Shown: positions 15,792-24,032 of the stretch, in pieces
Layout: each line of letters starts with the position of its first letter
Numbering within the stretch: the first letter of the stretch is position 1
Notes under the pieces: model-generated
The model's database searches: none
What the model saw: the letters and a program-made list of their open reading frames with translations, nothing else
What the model was told of the DNA's origin: nothing
Assembly: GCA_019119355.1 (NCBI GenBank)
Contig: DWXE01000015.1
Coordinates: forward strand, 1-54,770
Reading direction: 5' to 3'
Length of the DNA: 54,770 nucleotides
Origin: Candidatus Eisenbergiella merdigallinarum
GTDB taxonomy: Bacteria; Bacillota; Clostridia; Lachnospirales; Lachnospiraceae
Program-made: the position numbers and the translations under genes

Positions 15792-16925
15792 TCACTCCGC
15801 CTGCTGGTCCGATTTTTTCGTCTGAATCCATTTCAGGTAGGCGTTGATGAAGGGATCCAGCCCGCCGTCCAGGACGGCGTCCGCATTTGCCACTTCCTGA
15901 TTGGTCCGCAGATCCTTCACCAGCTTATAGGGCTGGAGCACGTAGGAACGGATCTGGTTGCCCCAGGCGATATCCTTCACCTCTCCCCGGATATCCGAAA
16001 GCTTTTCCGCATTGGCTTCCTGCTTGAGCATATACAGCTTGGCTTTCAGCATCTGCATCGCTTTGTCCTTATTCTGGAACTGGGAGCGCTCGTTCTGGCA
16101 CTGCACCACGATTCCGGTGGGCAGATGCGTGATCCGGATGGCGGAAGAGGTCTTGTTGATATGCTGTCCGCCCGCGCCGCTGCTTCGATAAGTATCGATG
16201 CGCAGATCTTCCGGGTTGATTTCGATATCCAGATCCTCCTCGATCTCCGGCATGACGTCCAGGGAAACGAAAGAGGTCTGCCTCTTTCCCTGGGCGTTGA
16301 ACGGCGAAATCCGCACGAGACGGTGCACGCCCTTCTCGGATTTCAGATAGCCGTAAGCGTTCATTCCGTTCACCTGGAAGGTAACGGATTTGATGCCGGC
16401 TTCTTCTCCGTCCAGATAGTCCAGCACTTCCACCGCAAATCCCCTTTTCTCCGCCCAGCGGGTGTACATCCGGTACAGCATGCTGCACCAGTCGCAGCTC
16501 TCCGTACCGCCCGCTCCCGCGTTGAGCTTCAAGATCGCGTTGTTTTTGTCGTACTCTCCGGAGAGGAGCGTTTCGATCCGGAGGGCGTCCAGCTCCGCGA
16601 TAAATTCATCCAGTTCCGACCGGATCTCGGAAGCCAGCTCCGAATCCTCCTCCTCATATCCCATCTCGATGAGCGTCTCGATGTCGGAATACTGGGTCTC
16701 CAGCTTTTCGCACAGTTCCTTCGTGTCCTTCAGATTTTTCAGTTCCTTCATCTTGCGGTTCGAGGCATCCGGATCATCCCAGAATCCGGGCGCTTCCATT
16801 TCCATCTCCAGCTCCTCAATCCGCTTGCTCTTTCCTTCCAGATCCAGAGAATCCTTCACTTCTTCCAGCGTGCTCTCGTATCCGGAAAGCTCGGTTTTCA
16901 TCTGATCCAATTCAACGATTGCCAT
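15792..16925 (-). CDS. prfB: Peptide chain release factor 2 (RF2), no programmed frameshift
   Basis: RF2 releases peptides at UGA and UAA. The 377-aa protein has the SPF codon-recognition tripeptide at 207-209 and the catalytic GGQ at 252-254 (SSGAGGQHINKTSSA). In many bacteria prfB carries an in-frame UGA near codon 25 that needs a +1 frameshift; here the site reads GATTCTCTGGATCTGGAA (DSLDLE, residues 25-30) in one open frame, so the autoregulatory frameshift is absent. It is 17 nt downstream of secA, a conserved arrangement in Firmicutes. Confidence 0.97.
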   Translation of the reverse strand: MAIVELDQMKTELSGYESTLEEVKDSLDLEGKSKRIEELEMEMEAPGFWDDPDASNRKMKELKNLKDTKELCEKLETQYSDIETLIEMGYEEEDSELASEIRSELDEFIAELDALRIETLLSGEYDKNNAILKLNAGAGGTESCDWCSMLYRMYTRWAEKRGFAVEVLDYLDGEEAGIKSVTFQVNGMNAYGYLKSEKGVHRLVRISPFNAQGKRQTSFVSLDVMPEIEEDLDIEINPEDLRIDTYRSSGAGGQHINKTSSAIRITHLPTGIVVQCQNERSQFQNKDKAMQMLKAKLYMLKQEANAEKLSDIRGEVKDIAWGNQIRSYVLQPYKLVKDLRTNQEVANADAVLDGGLDPFINAYLKWIQTKKSDQQAE

Positions 16926-16942
16926 TGATTTTTTCCACCTTC

Positions 16943-19510
16943 TTACCGATTGCGTCCGCAGCAGTTTTTGTATTTTTTCCCGCTGCCGCAGGGACAGGGA
17001 TCGTTGGGATAAATCTTCACATTCTCCCGCTTCACCGGCTTTCTGGGACCGGATTCGTCCTTGTTCGTTCCGGTCACCTTCGCCACCTGTTCCCGCTCCA
17101 CCTTCTGTTCGATGCGGATGTGGTAGAGGACGCGAACCGTATCCTCCTTGATGCTCTGCGTCATGTTTTCGAACATCTCATATCCGCTCATCTTATATTC
17201 CACGAGAGGATCCCTCTGCCCGTACGCCTGCAGGCCGATGCCCTGGCGCAGCTGATCCATATCGTCGATGTGGGTCATCCACTTGCGGTCGATGACCTTC
17301 AGCAAAATCACGCGTTCCGCTTCCCGGATCATCTCCGCTTCCGGGAATTCCGCTTCCTTCGCCTCATACAGCTTCACAGCCTCTTCTTTCAGCTGCTGTT
17401 TCAGGCTGTTTTTCTTCGGTTTGCTGACCCGTTCTTTGGTGATTGGAGCCAGCGGAATGATGGGCAGAAGCAGGTTGTTGAGCTCGTTGAAGTTCCAGTC
17501 GTCGATATCCGAATCCTCGCCGATCACCATGTCCACCGTGCTGTCCACGATATCCGTAATCATCTTGTAAATCACGTCGCGCATGCTCTCGCCGTCCAGA
17601 ACCCGGCGGCGCTCCGCGTAGATGATTTCCCTCTGCTCGTTCATCACCTGGTCGTATTCCAGCAGGTTCTTTCTGATGCCGAAGTTGTTTCCTTCGATCT
17701 TCTTCTGCGCGTTTTCGATGGCTTTGGTCAGCATCTTGTGCTCGATCTCCTGGCCCTCCGGAATCCCCAGCGCATTGAACATGGAAATCATCTTCTCGGA
17801 TCCGAACAGGCGCATCAGATCGTCTTCCAGGGAAATATAGAATTTGGATTCGCCCGGATCCCCCTGCCGTCCCGAACGGCCGCGCAGCTGGTTATCGATT
17901 CGCCTGGATTCGTGGCGCTCCGTGCCGATAATCTTCAGGCCTCCGGCTGCCTTCGCCTCGTCGTCCAGCTTGATATCCGTACCGCGGCCCGCCATGTTGG
18001 TGGCGATGGTCACCGCGCCGTGGATACCGGCGTCAGCCACGATTTCCGCTTCCAGCTCATGGAACTTCGCGTTGAGCACCTTGTGCTGGATGCCCTCGCG
18101 GCGCAGCATGCCGGAGAGCTCTTCGGAAGCCTCGATGGTAATGGTGCCAACCAGGACGGGCTGGCCCTTGGCGTGCGCCTCCTTCACCGACTCCACGATG
18201 GCGCGCAGCTTTTCCTTTCTCGTCTTATAAACCGCGTCGTGGTGGTCGGTCCGGATCACGGGGCGGTTGGTGGGGATCTCCACCACGTCCATTCCGTAAA
18301 TATCCCTAAATTCCTTCTCTTCCGTCAGCGCGGTACCGGTCATGCCGGATTTCTTCTCGAATTTGTTGAAGAAGTTCTGGAACGTGATGGTGGCCAGCGT
18401 TTTGCTCTCGCGCTTCACCTTCACGTGTTCCTTCGCTTCGATGGCCTGGTGCAGGCCGTCGGAATACCGGCGTCCCGGCATGATGCGTCCCGTAAATTCG
18501 TCCACGATCAAAACCTGATCGTCCTTTACCACGTAGTCCTTGTCCCTGTGCATCAGGTTGTGCGCGCGCAGCGCCAGGATAATGTTGTTCTGGATTTCCA
18601 GGTTCTCCGGATCCGCCAGATTCTCGATGTGGAAGAATTTCTCCACCTTGCTGATGCCCTCCGCGGTGAGGTTCACCACCTTATCCTTCTCGTTGACGAC
18701 GAAATCCCCCGTCTCCTCCTGCTCCACGCCCATGATGGCGTCGATTTTGGACAGGTCGGCCACATCTTCGCCGCGTTTGAGCTGCCGGGCCAGAATGTCG
18801 CAGGCTTCGTAAAGGCTGGTGGATTTTCCGCTCTGCCCGGAAATAATCAGCGGCGTGCGGGCTTCGTCGATCAGGACGGAGTCCACCTCGTCGATGATGG
18901 CGTAATGCAGATCCCGCAGCACCAGCTGCTCCTTATAAATGGCCATATTATCCCGCAGATAATCGAAGCCCAGCTCATTGTTGGTCACATAAGTGATATC
19001 GCAGGCGTAGGCCGCCTTTCTTTCTTCCGGCTTCATGCTGTTGAGCACGACGCCTACCTTCAGCCCCAGGAACTCGTGCACCGCTCCCATCCATTCCGCG
19101 TCGCGGGCCGCCAGGTAATCGTTTACCGTAACCACATGGACGCCCCGTCCTTCCAGAGCGTTCAGGTAGGCGGGCAGGGTGGAAACCAGGGTCTTTCCTT
19201 CGCCGGTCTTCATCTCCGCGATACGGCCCTGATGCAGGATGATGCCGCCGATCAGCTGAACCCGGAAATGCTCCATGTTCAAAACCCTGCGCGCCGCCTC
19301 GCGGACGGTGGCAAACGCTTCCGGCAGCAGATCGTCCAGCGTTTCTCCTGCAGCCAGACGGTTCTTATATTCCCGGGTCTTTTCCCGAAGCTGCTCGTCG
19401 CTGAGCTCCTGCATCGTGGGACGAAGCTTCTCGATCCGCTCCACGATGGGCGCGATCCGCTTCAGTTCCCGTTCACTGTGAGTGCCAAAAACCTTTTCAA
19501 TAACGTTCAT
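16943..19510 (-). CDS. secA: Preprotein translocase ATPase SecA
   Basis: SecA drives proteins through SecYEG. The 855-aa protein has the DEAD motor (Walker [14 protein letters not shown]), preprotein-binding region, NBD2 ([22 protein letters not shown]), helical scaffold and the C-terminal zinc-binding SEC-C motif [15 protein letters not shown]. The ATG at 19510 is used; GGAG lies 9 nt upstream, and an in-frame TTG five codons earlier overlaps that site. It is followed by prfB in an operon. It is a single, full-length canonical SecA. Confidence 0.98.
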   Translation of the reverse strand: MNVIEKVFGTHSERELKRIAPIVERIEKLRPTMQELSDEQLREKTREYKNRLAAGETLDDLLPEAFATVREAARRVLNMEHFRVQLIGGIILHQGRIAEMKTGEGKTLVSTLPAYLNALEGRGVHVVTVNDYLAARDAEWMGAVHEFLGLKVGVVLNSMKPEERKAAYACDITYVTNNELGFDYLRDNMAIYKEQLVLRDLHYAIIDEVDSVLIDEARTPLIISGQSGKSTSLYEACDILARQLKRGEDVADLSKIDAIMGVEQEETGDFVVNEKDKVVNLTAEGISKVEKFFHIENLADPENLEIQNNIILALRAHNLMHRDKDYVVKDDQVLIVDEFTGRIMPGRRYSDGLHQAIEAKEHVKVKRESKTLATITFQNFFNKFEKKSGMTGTALTEEKEFRDIYGMDVVEIPTNRPVIRTDHHDAVYKTRKEKLRAIVESVKEAHAKGQPVLVGTITIEASEELSGMLRREGIQHKVLNAKFHELEAEIVADAGIHGAVTIATNMAGRGTDIKLDDEAKAAGGLKIIGTERHESRRIDNQLRGRSGRQGDPGESKFYISLEDDLMRLFGSEKMISMFNALGIPEGQEIEHKMLTKAIENAQKKIEGNNFGIRKNLLEYDQVMNEQREIIYAERRRVLDGESMRDVIYKMITDIVDSTVDMVIGEDSDIDDWNFNELNNLLLPIIPLAPITKERVSKPKKNSLKQQLKEEAVKLYEAKEAEFPEAEMIREAERVILLKVIDRKWMTHIDDMDQLRQGIGLQAYGQRDPLVEYKMSGYEMFENMTQSIKEDTVRVLYHIRIEQKVEREQVAKVTGTNKDESGPRKPVKRENVKIYPNDPCPCGSGKKYKNCCGRNR

Positions 19511-19562
19511 GAATTTATTCTCCAATCAGTCCAAAACATACATCCAGACAAATCCGAAGTAT

Positions 19563-19591
19563 ATTCTAGCAGATAACCCCCCAAAAAGCAA
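19563..19591 (-). promoter_or_regulatory. Promoter of secA-prfB
   Basis: TTGCTT (19586-19591), a 17-bp spacer and TAGAAT (19563-19568) on the minus strand, ~50 bp before the secA ATG. Confidence 0.6.
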
Positions 19592-19702
19592 GGCGCGCTC
19601 CCCCTCCCCTCCCCTCTTGTAACAAAATGTTAACATTTTTCCAACAATGAGCCGGGCAAAAGGGAGAAGTCGCATAGCGAGGAAGCGCCCTGGCGCTTTC
19701 GA

Positions 19703-19759
19703 GCCTGCACGGCGGGCTTTGGCAAAAGACGATGCCGCCGGCTGCACGGCAGGCTTTGG
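19703..19759. repeat. Short direct repeat
   Basis: GCCTGCACGGCGGGCTTTGG (19703-19722) recurs as GGCTGCACGGCAGGCTTTGG (19740-19759), 18 of 20 identical and 37 bp apart. It lies in the non-coding strip between secA and the DUF6774-like gene. No function is apparent. Confidence 0.6.
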
Positions 19760-19788
19760 TTGTCACCTCCTATCTTTCGCCGCATAGT
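19760..19788 (+). promoter_or_regulatory. Promoter of the DUF6774-like gene
   Basis: TTGTCA (19760-19765), a 17-bp spacer and CATAGT (19783-19788), 20 bp before the ATG at 19808. Confidence 0.5.
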
Positions 19789-19807
19789 TTTAATAAGAGG
19801 TGATCCC

Positions 19808-20023
19808 ATGAATCCGTGCGAACTGACGATGAGCGTAACGGCGCTGGCCAATGCGATGGCCTGCCGCCTGTCCGATGACGAGCTCGACCTGGCAGCGGCG
19901 CTTTTTTCTCAACTGGGGGATACTCTGGCGACTATTTCCACCCGGCGTTTATCGGCATTTCCCAGCATTTCCTGCCGTGTTCTCATGCCCCGTTCCGGTA
20001 AACTTTCTGACATTTCACACTAA
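19808..20023 (+). CDS. Small DUF6774-like protein
   Basis: A 71-aa protein starting MNPCELTMSVTALANAMACR and continuing LSDDELDLAAALFSQLGDTL. The pattern (I/V)(S/T)ALANA(I/M)A...SDDEL.L.AA.F.QLGDTLATI is, to my recollection, a small clostridial family of unknown function (DUF6774). Family members usually end soon after LATI; here ~22 extra residues follow, which may be a readthrough of a mutated end. Start: AGAGGTG 5 nt before the ATG. Confidence 0.6.
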   Translation: MNPCELTMSVTALANAMACRLSDDELDLAAALFSQLGDTLATISTRRLSAFPSISCRVLMPRSGKLSDISH

Positions 20024-20111
20024 ATTCAAAGTTCAGATTCTCCGTTGTTTCGCTCTGATGATTCGCTTTTTAATAAGAAATTTTAAGATATTTAAAAATT
20101 TTCCATGTATC

Positions 20112-20140
20112 TTGCACGCGATCCCTGCATATGCTATAAT
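20112..20140 (+). promoter_or_regulatory. Promoter of the candidate antitoxin RNA
   Basis: TTGCAC (20112-20117), a 17-bp spacer and perfect TATAAT (20135-20140). No gene lies directly downstream; a terminator follows within 70 nt, indicating a small RNA. Confidence 0.7.
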
Positions 20141-20146
20141 GCCGAT

Positions 20147-20212
20147 AGGCAAACGAAATAAGTGTTCCACATGAGCACATGAAAACCCCAGAGCGGCTAC
20201 TCTGGGGTTTTC
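20147..20212 (+). ncRNA. Candidate antitoxin small RNA (~65 nt)
   Basis: Bounded by the promoter at 20112-20140 and the terminator at 20182-20211. It contains AAACGAAATAAGT (20153-20165), identical to the antisense of codons 3-7 of the convergent 28-aa peptide ORF (13 nt complementary to its mRNA). The layout, with convergent transcripts, direct repeat near each 5' end and shared terminator, matches par/Fst type I modules. Boundaries are predicted only. Confidence 0.6.
20182..20211. terminator. Bidirectional terminator shared by the convergent RNAs
   Basis: AAAACCCCAGAG (20182-20193) pairs perfectly with CTCTGGGGTTTT (20200-20211) around loop CGGCTA. A T-run follows the stem on both strands, so both convergent transcripts can end here. 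Confidence 0.85.
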
Positions 20213-20258
20213 TATTCCTGATTTTCGGGAAGGCTTAGACCCGCAGGCTGGTTACCGG

Positions 20259-20345
20259 TCAGTCATCGCTGTCCAACCATTTGATGATGTAGTGGCAGGC
20301 TACACCAGCCGCAACAGCGACCAAAAACGAAATAAGTTCATTCAT
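20259..20345 (-). CDS. 28-aa hydrophobic peptide, candidate type I toxin
   Basis: The peptide reads MNELISFLVAVAAG followed by VACHYIIKWLDSDD. A single membrane-spanning core is followed by K-W-L-D and an acidic end, the layout of Fst/par-type and related clostridial small toxins. It is too short for usual gene callers. A TATAAT box overlaps its ATG (see 20344-20372), so translation from this ATG would need an upstream transcript or a later start. An upstream 30-aa ORF ends with TAATG overlapping this start, which could couple translation. No strong binding site of its own is seen. Confidence 0.55.
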   Translation of the reverse strand: MNELISFLVAVAAGVACHYIIKWLDSDD

Positions 20346-20372
20346 TATAGCATGGTCAGGATTATCCCGCAA
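20344..20372 (-). promoter_or_regulatory. Promoter pointing into the toxin ORF
   Basis: TTGCGG (20367-20372), a 17-bp spacer and TATAAT (20344-20349) on the minus strand. The last two bases of the -10 box are the first two of the toxin ATG, so the transcript would begin inside the annotated ORF. Confidence 0.5.
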
Positions 20373-20437
20373 TCTGCGGTTTCAGATTCCTTTCTTCCTG
20401 TTTCACAGATGGATCCATTTTCCCAGCTCATTTTCAT
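20345..20437 (-). CDS. 30-aa ORF upstream of and coupled to the toxin ORF
   Basis: The ORF begins MKMSWENGSICETGRK and has a strong GGAAGGAG site 8 nt upstream. It ends in TAA whose last A starts the toxin ATG (TAATG), a typical reinitiation overlap. It resembles no family I know. It may be a translational leader in the manner of mok for hok, or chance. Confidence 0.3.
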   Translation of the reverse strand: MKMSWENGSICETGRKESETADCGIILTML

Positions 20438-20491
20438 TCCCTTTTCTCCTTCCTGATAGAAGATATTTTCCCACCCCAAATATGTTCCGGC

Positions 20492-20533
20492 ACAAAAAGA
20501 AGAACGCCGACAAACCCAGCGTTTATCGGCATT
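20492..20533 (-). terminator. Terminator after tRNA-Val
   Basis: On the minus strand AATGCCGA (20526-20533) pairs with TCGGCGTT (20503-20510), followed by CTTCTTTTTG. The sequence GCGTTTATCGGCATT also occurs at 19945 on the plus strand without the partner arm. Confidence 0.6.
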
Positions 20534-20562
20534 CCCCGTCTTTTCCCTGTTCTGTTAGGCAG

Positions 20563-20635
20563 TGGAGACAACAGGACTCGAACCTGCGACCCTTTACACG
20601 TCAAGCAAATGCTCTCCCAGCTGAGCTATGTCTCC
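20563..20635 (-). tRNA. tRNA-Val (anticodon GAC)
   Basis: The acceptor stem GGAGACA/TGTCTCC is perfect with discriminator A. The D-arm is AGCTCAGCTGGGAGAGC, the anticodon loop TTGACGT gives GAC (reads GUC), and the T-loop is GTTCGAGTC. It is 73 nt, with CCA not encoded. It is a single isolated tRNA gene. Confidence 0.95.
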
Positions 20636-20644
20636 CTGTTGCCT

Positions 20645-20672
20645 ATTATACCAAAATATGATCCGATTACAA
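20645..20672 (-). promoter_or_regulatory. Promoter of tRNA-Val
   Basis: TTGTAA (20667-20672), a 16-bp spacer and perfect TATAAT (20645-20650) on the minus strand, 9 bp before the tRNA. It lies immediately downstream of the mannosidase stop. Confidence 0.6.
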
Positions 20673-20681
20673 GAGAAATTT

Positions 20682-23183
20682 TTATTTTTTGATGGAATTC
20701 TCCTCCCGCTTCCCGAATTCCGTTTCCAGCAGGGGGATCTCTTCCCATTTTCCCGACTTCGGTTCCAGAAGGAACGTTCTGATTTCAAAAGGTCCGAAGG
20801 GAACCGTGACGCTTCTCCCCATTTCCGGGAAATCGACCCGGGCCAAAACGTTTCTCCCCTCGGATTCATAGAGGCGCAAAACATATCCGTCCCCTTTCTC
20901 CGCCTTTTTCATGGCGGACAGGACGATGTTGTCCGAATCGATCCTCAACGCCGGCTTTCGCAGCCGCCCGCTGCCCGGCGGGCAATATGCGAGGCACATC
21001 GGCGCTTCGTTCCGGACGAGAGCCCTGTTTTCCAGGCCGCCCATCACTTCCCGTTCAGGCCCTAAATGCAGCCACAGGCGGTAATTGCGTTCCCCCTGAT
21101 CCATGCGGTCAGTCATCCTTCCCGGTTTGAGGGCGATTTTCCCGTCGCAGTCCGACATTCCATATCCCGGGGAACGCACCAGCGTAATCCGGAGTTCTCC
21201 CCGCCGGCAATTAAACCCATAGAGGCCGTCGTCGATACAGGCTGCCGCCATTCCTCCGCTCTCCGTCAGGGCGCACCATTTCTGGGAAACGACCTCCGTC
21301 CCATCCTGCGGCAGCTCCTCCCTTCCGAACGCTGTCTGCCCCAGGCAGGTTCCTCCTTCCAGAAAAGTCGGAACGCACAGCTTCAGCAATCTATCCTTTT
21401 CCTGCCACTGCAGCTGAAGTTCCAGACCGATTTCCGTCCCTTCTTTCGGCAGGCAAAGCCGCATCCTGAGGGCGGAACGTCTGTATTCAAACAGGCTTTC
21501 TATCACGGTCCTGACCTCTCCGTCTTCAATCACTCTGACGGAAGGCGTTTCCGAATCCTTAAGCCCGCTGTATCGGCTTCCCTCTTCCGGGGACATCAGG
21601 GTAAAATATCCCTCTACATCGTCGAAATCCCGATATCCTACGCCCCAGGAATTATAGCAGTCCCGCATCACGGCCAGCCGCAGCGCATGAGATTTTAAAC
21701 AGGGGATCCCGTCCGCCGTCACCTCATCCAGAAGTCCCGTTTCGCAGTTTATCACTGCCCGGAGCCGTCCGTTCTCAAAAACGATTTTCCCTTGCGACGG
21801 CCGCAGCCCCACGGGCGGCTTTCGATCGCAGCGGATAAAGCGGCAGTCGAACCTGTTCATGGACGCCGCTTCCAGACGTGCCCTGAAAACGCATCTTTTC
21901 CTCCAGTCGATTTCAAAACTGCTGGACTCCTTTTCCACCTGACAGGGCACTTTCTTTTCTTCCCGATAAACTTCCGGAACCATGTAATCCTTCTCCCAGT
22001 TCTGCTCCGGCAGCACGACCTCGCAGTCGATCACGGTTTCCACCGCAAACGGATGCGGGTTGTAGACCAGAATCGGTGAGGTATCCGCCCTGACCTGAGG
22101 CTGGCCCGCGCACAGCGCGAAGAATGCCCTGGCCTTACATCTCTCCGCCAGCTCCTGACCATATCCCAGCCAGTCCAGAGTGTCCTCTTCCGCTTCCCGG
22201 ATCGCGCTTCCCGGAAGGGCGTCGTGAAACTGCGCCTTCATCAGGGCTTTCTGCGCTTCCCGGAATTCTTCGGAAGGGTAATCGCACAGACCGGCGCAGG
22301 CGGCCTGGGACATCATCTTTTCTCCCAGATAAATGGCGTTTTCCAGTTTCCTGTGCTTTTGCTTGATCCGGATCTGGGACGTATAACATCCCTCCGACAC
22401 CGGCCCCAGAGAATGAGTCCATTTCGGCAGTTCTTTTTTGGAGAGCTTCGAAAAATACTCTTCCGGGACGGATTCCGAAAAGCGGCATTCTTTCCTTTCC
22501 CCGAAAAAATTCCTCAGCGACAGGATATCCTTTCTGGAAGGGCCGCCGCCGTGATCTCCAACGCCCCACAGAAACAGGCCCGTCTCCTCTTCCCGATGCT
22601 TTTCCATCCATCGCTCCAGCTCTTTTGCCGCCATCCCTTTCACCGAATTATAATTCTCGTCCGAATAGTGAGCCGTGATCCGGCTGCCGTCCAGGCCGAT
22701 CCATTCAAAATCGTTTCCCGGAAGTTCCTCCGCCCTTCCTGCCCTGCAAACGACATAAGAATCGTACTCCGCTTTCTTCAAAATCTGCACCAGCCCCACG
22801 CTGTGTCCGAAGGAATCGAAATTTACGGCCGTGGCAGGAACAACATGAAACCTGTTATAAAAATAGTTCCTGCCATACAGGATTTGCCGCACCAGCGACT
22901 CCCCCGAAACCATCACGCAGTCCGGCTGCAGATACCAGCCGCCCATAACGTGCCACTTCCCCTGTTTTACCAGCCTTTGAATCCTTCGGAACAGTTCCGG
23001 ATCGTATTCCTCCACCCACTCATACAGCAGCGCTTCATTATGATTAAAGACGAATCCCCCGAAGGTTTCACAGAAATCCGCCGCCGTCCGAAACGTGGAC
23101 AGCGCCTCTCCCGCGCCCTCCTGCCATCTCCACAGCCAGACCGGATCCAGATGCGCATTGCACACAAGAATGAGCTTTTTCAT
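20682..23183 (-). CDS. Alpha-mannosidase, glycoside hydrolase family 38
   Basis: An 833-aa cytosolic GH38 enzyme (no signal peptide) that releases alpha-linked mannose. Zinc and active-site motifs: HLDPVWLWRW from residue 11, GGWYLQPD near 81, and VNFDSFGHS with the nucleophile Asp about residue 123; later AHYSDENYNSV and HDALPGS. The frame is open far upstream, but the ATG at 23183 with AGGGGTGA fits the family N-terminus. It is last in an operon with an ABC sugar importer, so imported mannosides or mannan/N-glycan fragments are the likely substrate. Confidence 0.93.
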   Translation of the reverse strand: MKKLILVCNAHLDPVWLWRWQEGAGEALSTFRTAADFCETFGGFVFNHNEALLYEWVEEYDPELFRRIQRLVKQGKWHVMGGWYLQPDCVMVSGESLVRQILYGRNYFYNRFHVVPATAVNFDSFGHSVGLVQILKKAEYDSYVVCRAGRAEELPGNDFEWIGLDGSRITAHYSDENYNSVKGMAAKELERWMEKHREEETGLFLWGVGDHGGGPSRKDILSLRNFFGERKECRFSESVPEEYFSKLSKKELPKWTHSLGPVSEGCYTSQIRIKQKHRKLENAIYLGEKMMSQAACAGLCDYPSEEFREAQKALMKAQFHDALPGSAIREAEEDTLDWLGYGQELAERCKARAFFALCAGQPQVRADTSPILVYNPHPFAVETVIDCEVVLPEQNWEKDYMVPEVYREEKKVPCQVEKESSSFEIDWRKRCVFRARLEAASMNRFDCRFIRCDRKPPVGLRPSQGKIVFENGRLRAVINCETGLLDEVTADGIPCLKSHALRLAVMRDCYNSWGVGYRDFDDVEGYFTLMSPEEGSRYSGLKDSETPSVRVIEDGEVRTVIESLFEYRRSALRMRLCLPKEGTEIGLELQLQWQEKDRLLKLCVPTFLEGGTCLGQTAFGREELPQDGTEVVSQKWCALTESGGMAAACIDDGLYGFNCRRGELRITLVRSPGYGMSDCDGKIALKPGRMTDRMDQGERNYRLWLHLGPEREVMGGLENRALVRNEAPMCLAYCPPGSGRLRKPALRIDSDNIVLSAMKKAEKGDGYVLRLYESEGRNVLARVDFPEMGRSVTVPFGPFEIRTFLLEPKSGKWEEIPLLETEFGKREENSIKK

Positions 23184-23188
23184 TTCAA

Positions 23189-24025
23189 TCACCCCTTTAC
23201 GGCTCCCGCAGCGAGCCCCTTGATATAATACTTTTGAAACGCCAGGAAAACGGTTACCACCGGAATCAGCGCAACCAGAGCCGCGGCGGCCATCAGTTCC
23301 CAGTCCGCCCCATATTTCTGGATAAACAGGGAGATCGACAACGGCATGGTATAAACGCTCTGTTTCTGCAAAAAGAATACAGCTCTCCCGTATTCGTTCC
23401 AGAAGGTGACCGCGTTGAGCAAAATCACGGTCGAAGTCACCGGTTTCATAATGGGGAAAAGCACCCGAAAAAAACATCCGGCAGCGGAACAGCCATCGAT
23501 TTTCGCCGCTTCCTCCATGTCCCTGGCCATGCTTTTGATAAAACTGGTATACAGAAATATGGCGAACGGCATGGCAAAAGCCGTATTCAACAGAATCATT
23601 CCCCAGAGCGTGTTAATCGCTCCGAGTTTCCTCATCAGGATATACAGGGGCACCGTACTGATGATGGACGGGATGGCCATGCTGAACAGAAACAGCACAT
23701 AGGCCGTATTGTTGAGCTTTGAAGGGAATCTGGCGATTTCATAGGAAGCTGCGGAAGCGAATAACACGGTCAATAACAGCGATGCCGCCGCAATTCGGGC
23801 CGAATTGATCATCCCCAAAAACAGGTTGGAGCTCTCAAACGCCAGCCCAAAATTCTGAAGCGTCATTCCCTGAAGGGAAAAGAATCCGTTTTGTGTCAGC
23901 TGAGACGGTTGATGAAAGGCCAGCTGTAAAAGCACCATCAGCGGTATGAGGGAGATATACGCCATGACCGCCGCTACTGCCGCGAGCGCCGCCCGCCTTC
24001 CTTTGTTTTTGAACTGTTCCCGCAT
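23189..24025 (-). CDS. Carbohydrate ABC transporter permease, MalG/CUT1 type
   Basis: A 278-aa permease with six TM helices and the EAA loop MARDMEEAAKIDGCSAAGCFF on the cytoplasmic side, typical of CUT1 sugar importers. It ends 5 nt before the mannosidase ATG. The ATG at 24025 is preferred over 24046 because GAGG lies 5 nt upstream. It overlaps the end of the partner permease gene by coding frame. The ATPase (MsmX-like) is not encoded nearby, as usual for such clusters. Confidence 0.93.
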   Translation of the reverse strand: MREQFKNKGRRAALAAVAAVMAYISLIPLMVLLQLAFHQPSQLTQNGFFSLQGMTLQNFGLAFESSNLFLGMINSARIAAASLLLTVLFASAASYEIARFPSKLNNTAYVLFLFSMAIPSIISTVPLYILMRKLGAINTLWGMILLNTAFAMPFAIFLYTSFIKSMARDMEEAAKIDGCSAAGCFFRVLFPIMKPVTSTVILLNAVTFWNEYGRAVFFLQKQSVYTMPLSISLFIQKYGADWELMAAAALVALIPVVTVFLAFQKYYIKGLAAGAVKG

Positions 24026-24032
24026 GTTTTCC

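Noticed and set aside
16919..19576. 885-codon plus-strand frame antisense to secA
   Set aside because: secA on the other strand has every family motif; the antisense frame has no recognisable domain and results from codon bias.
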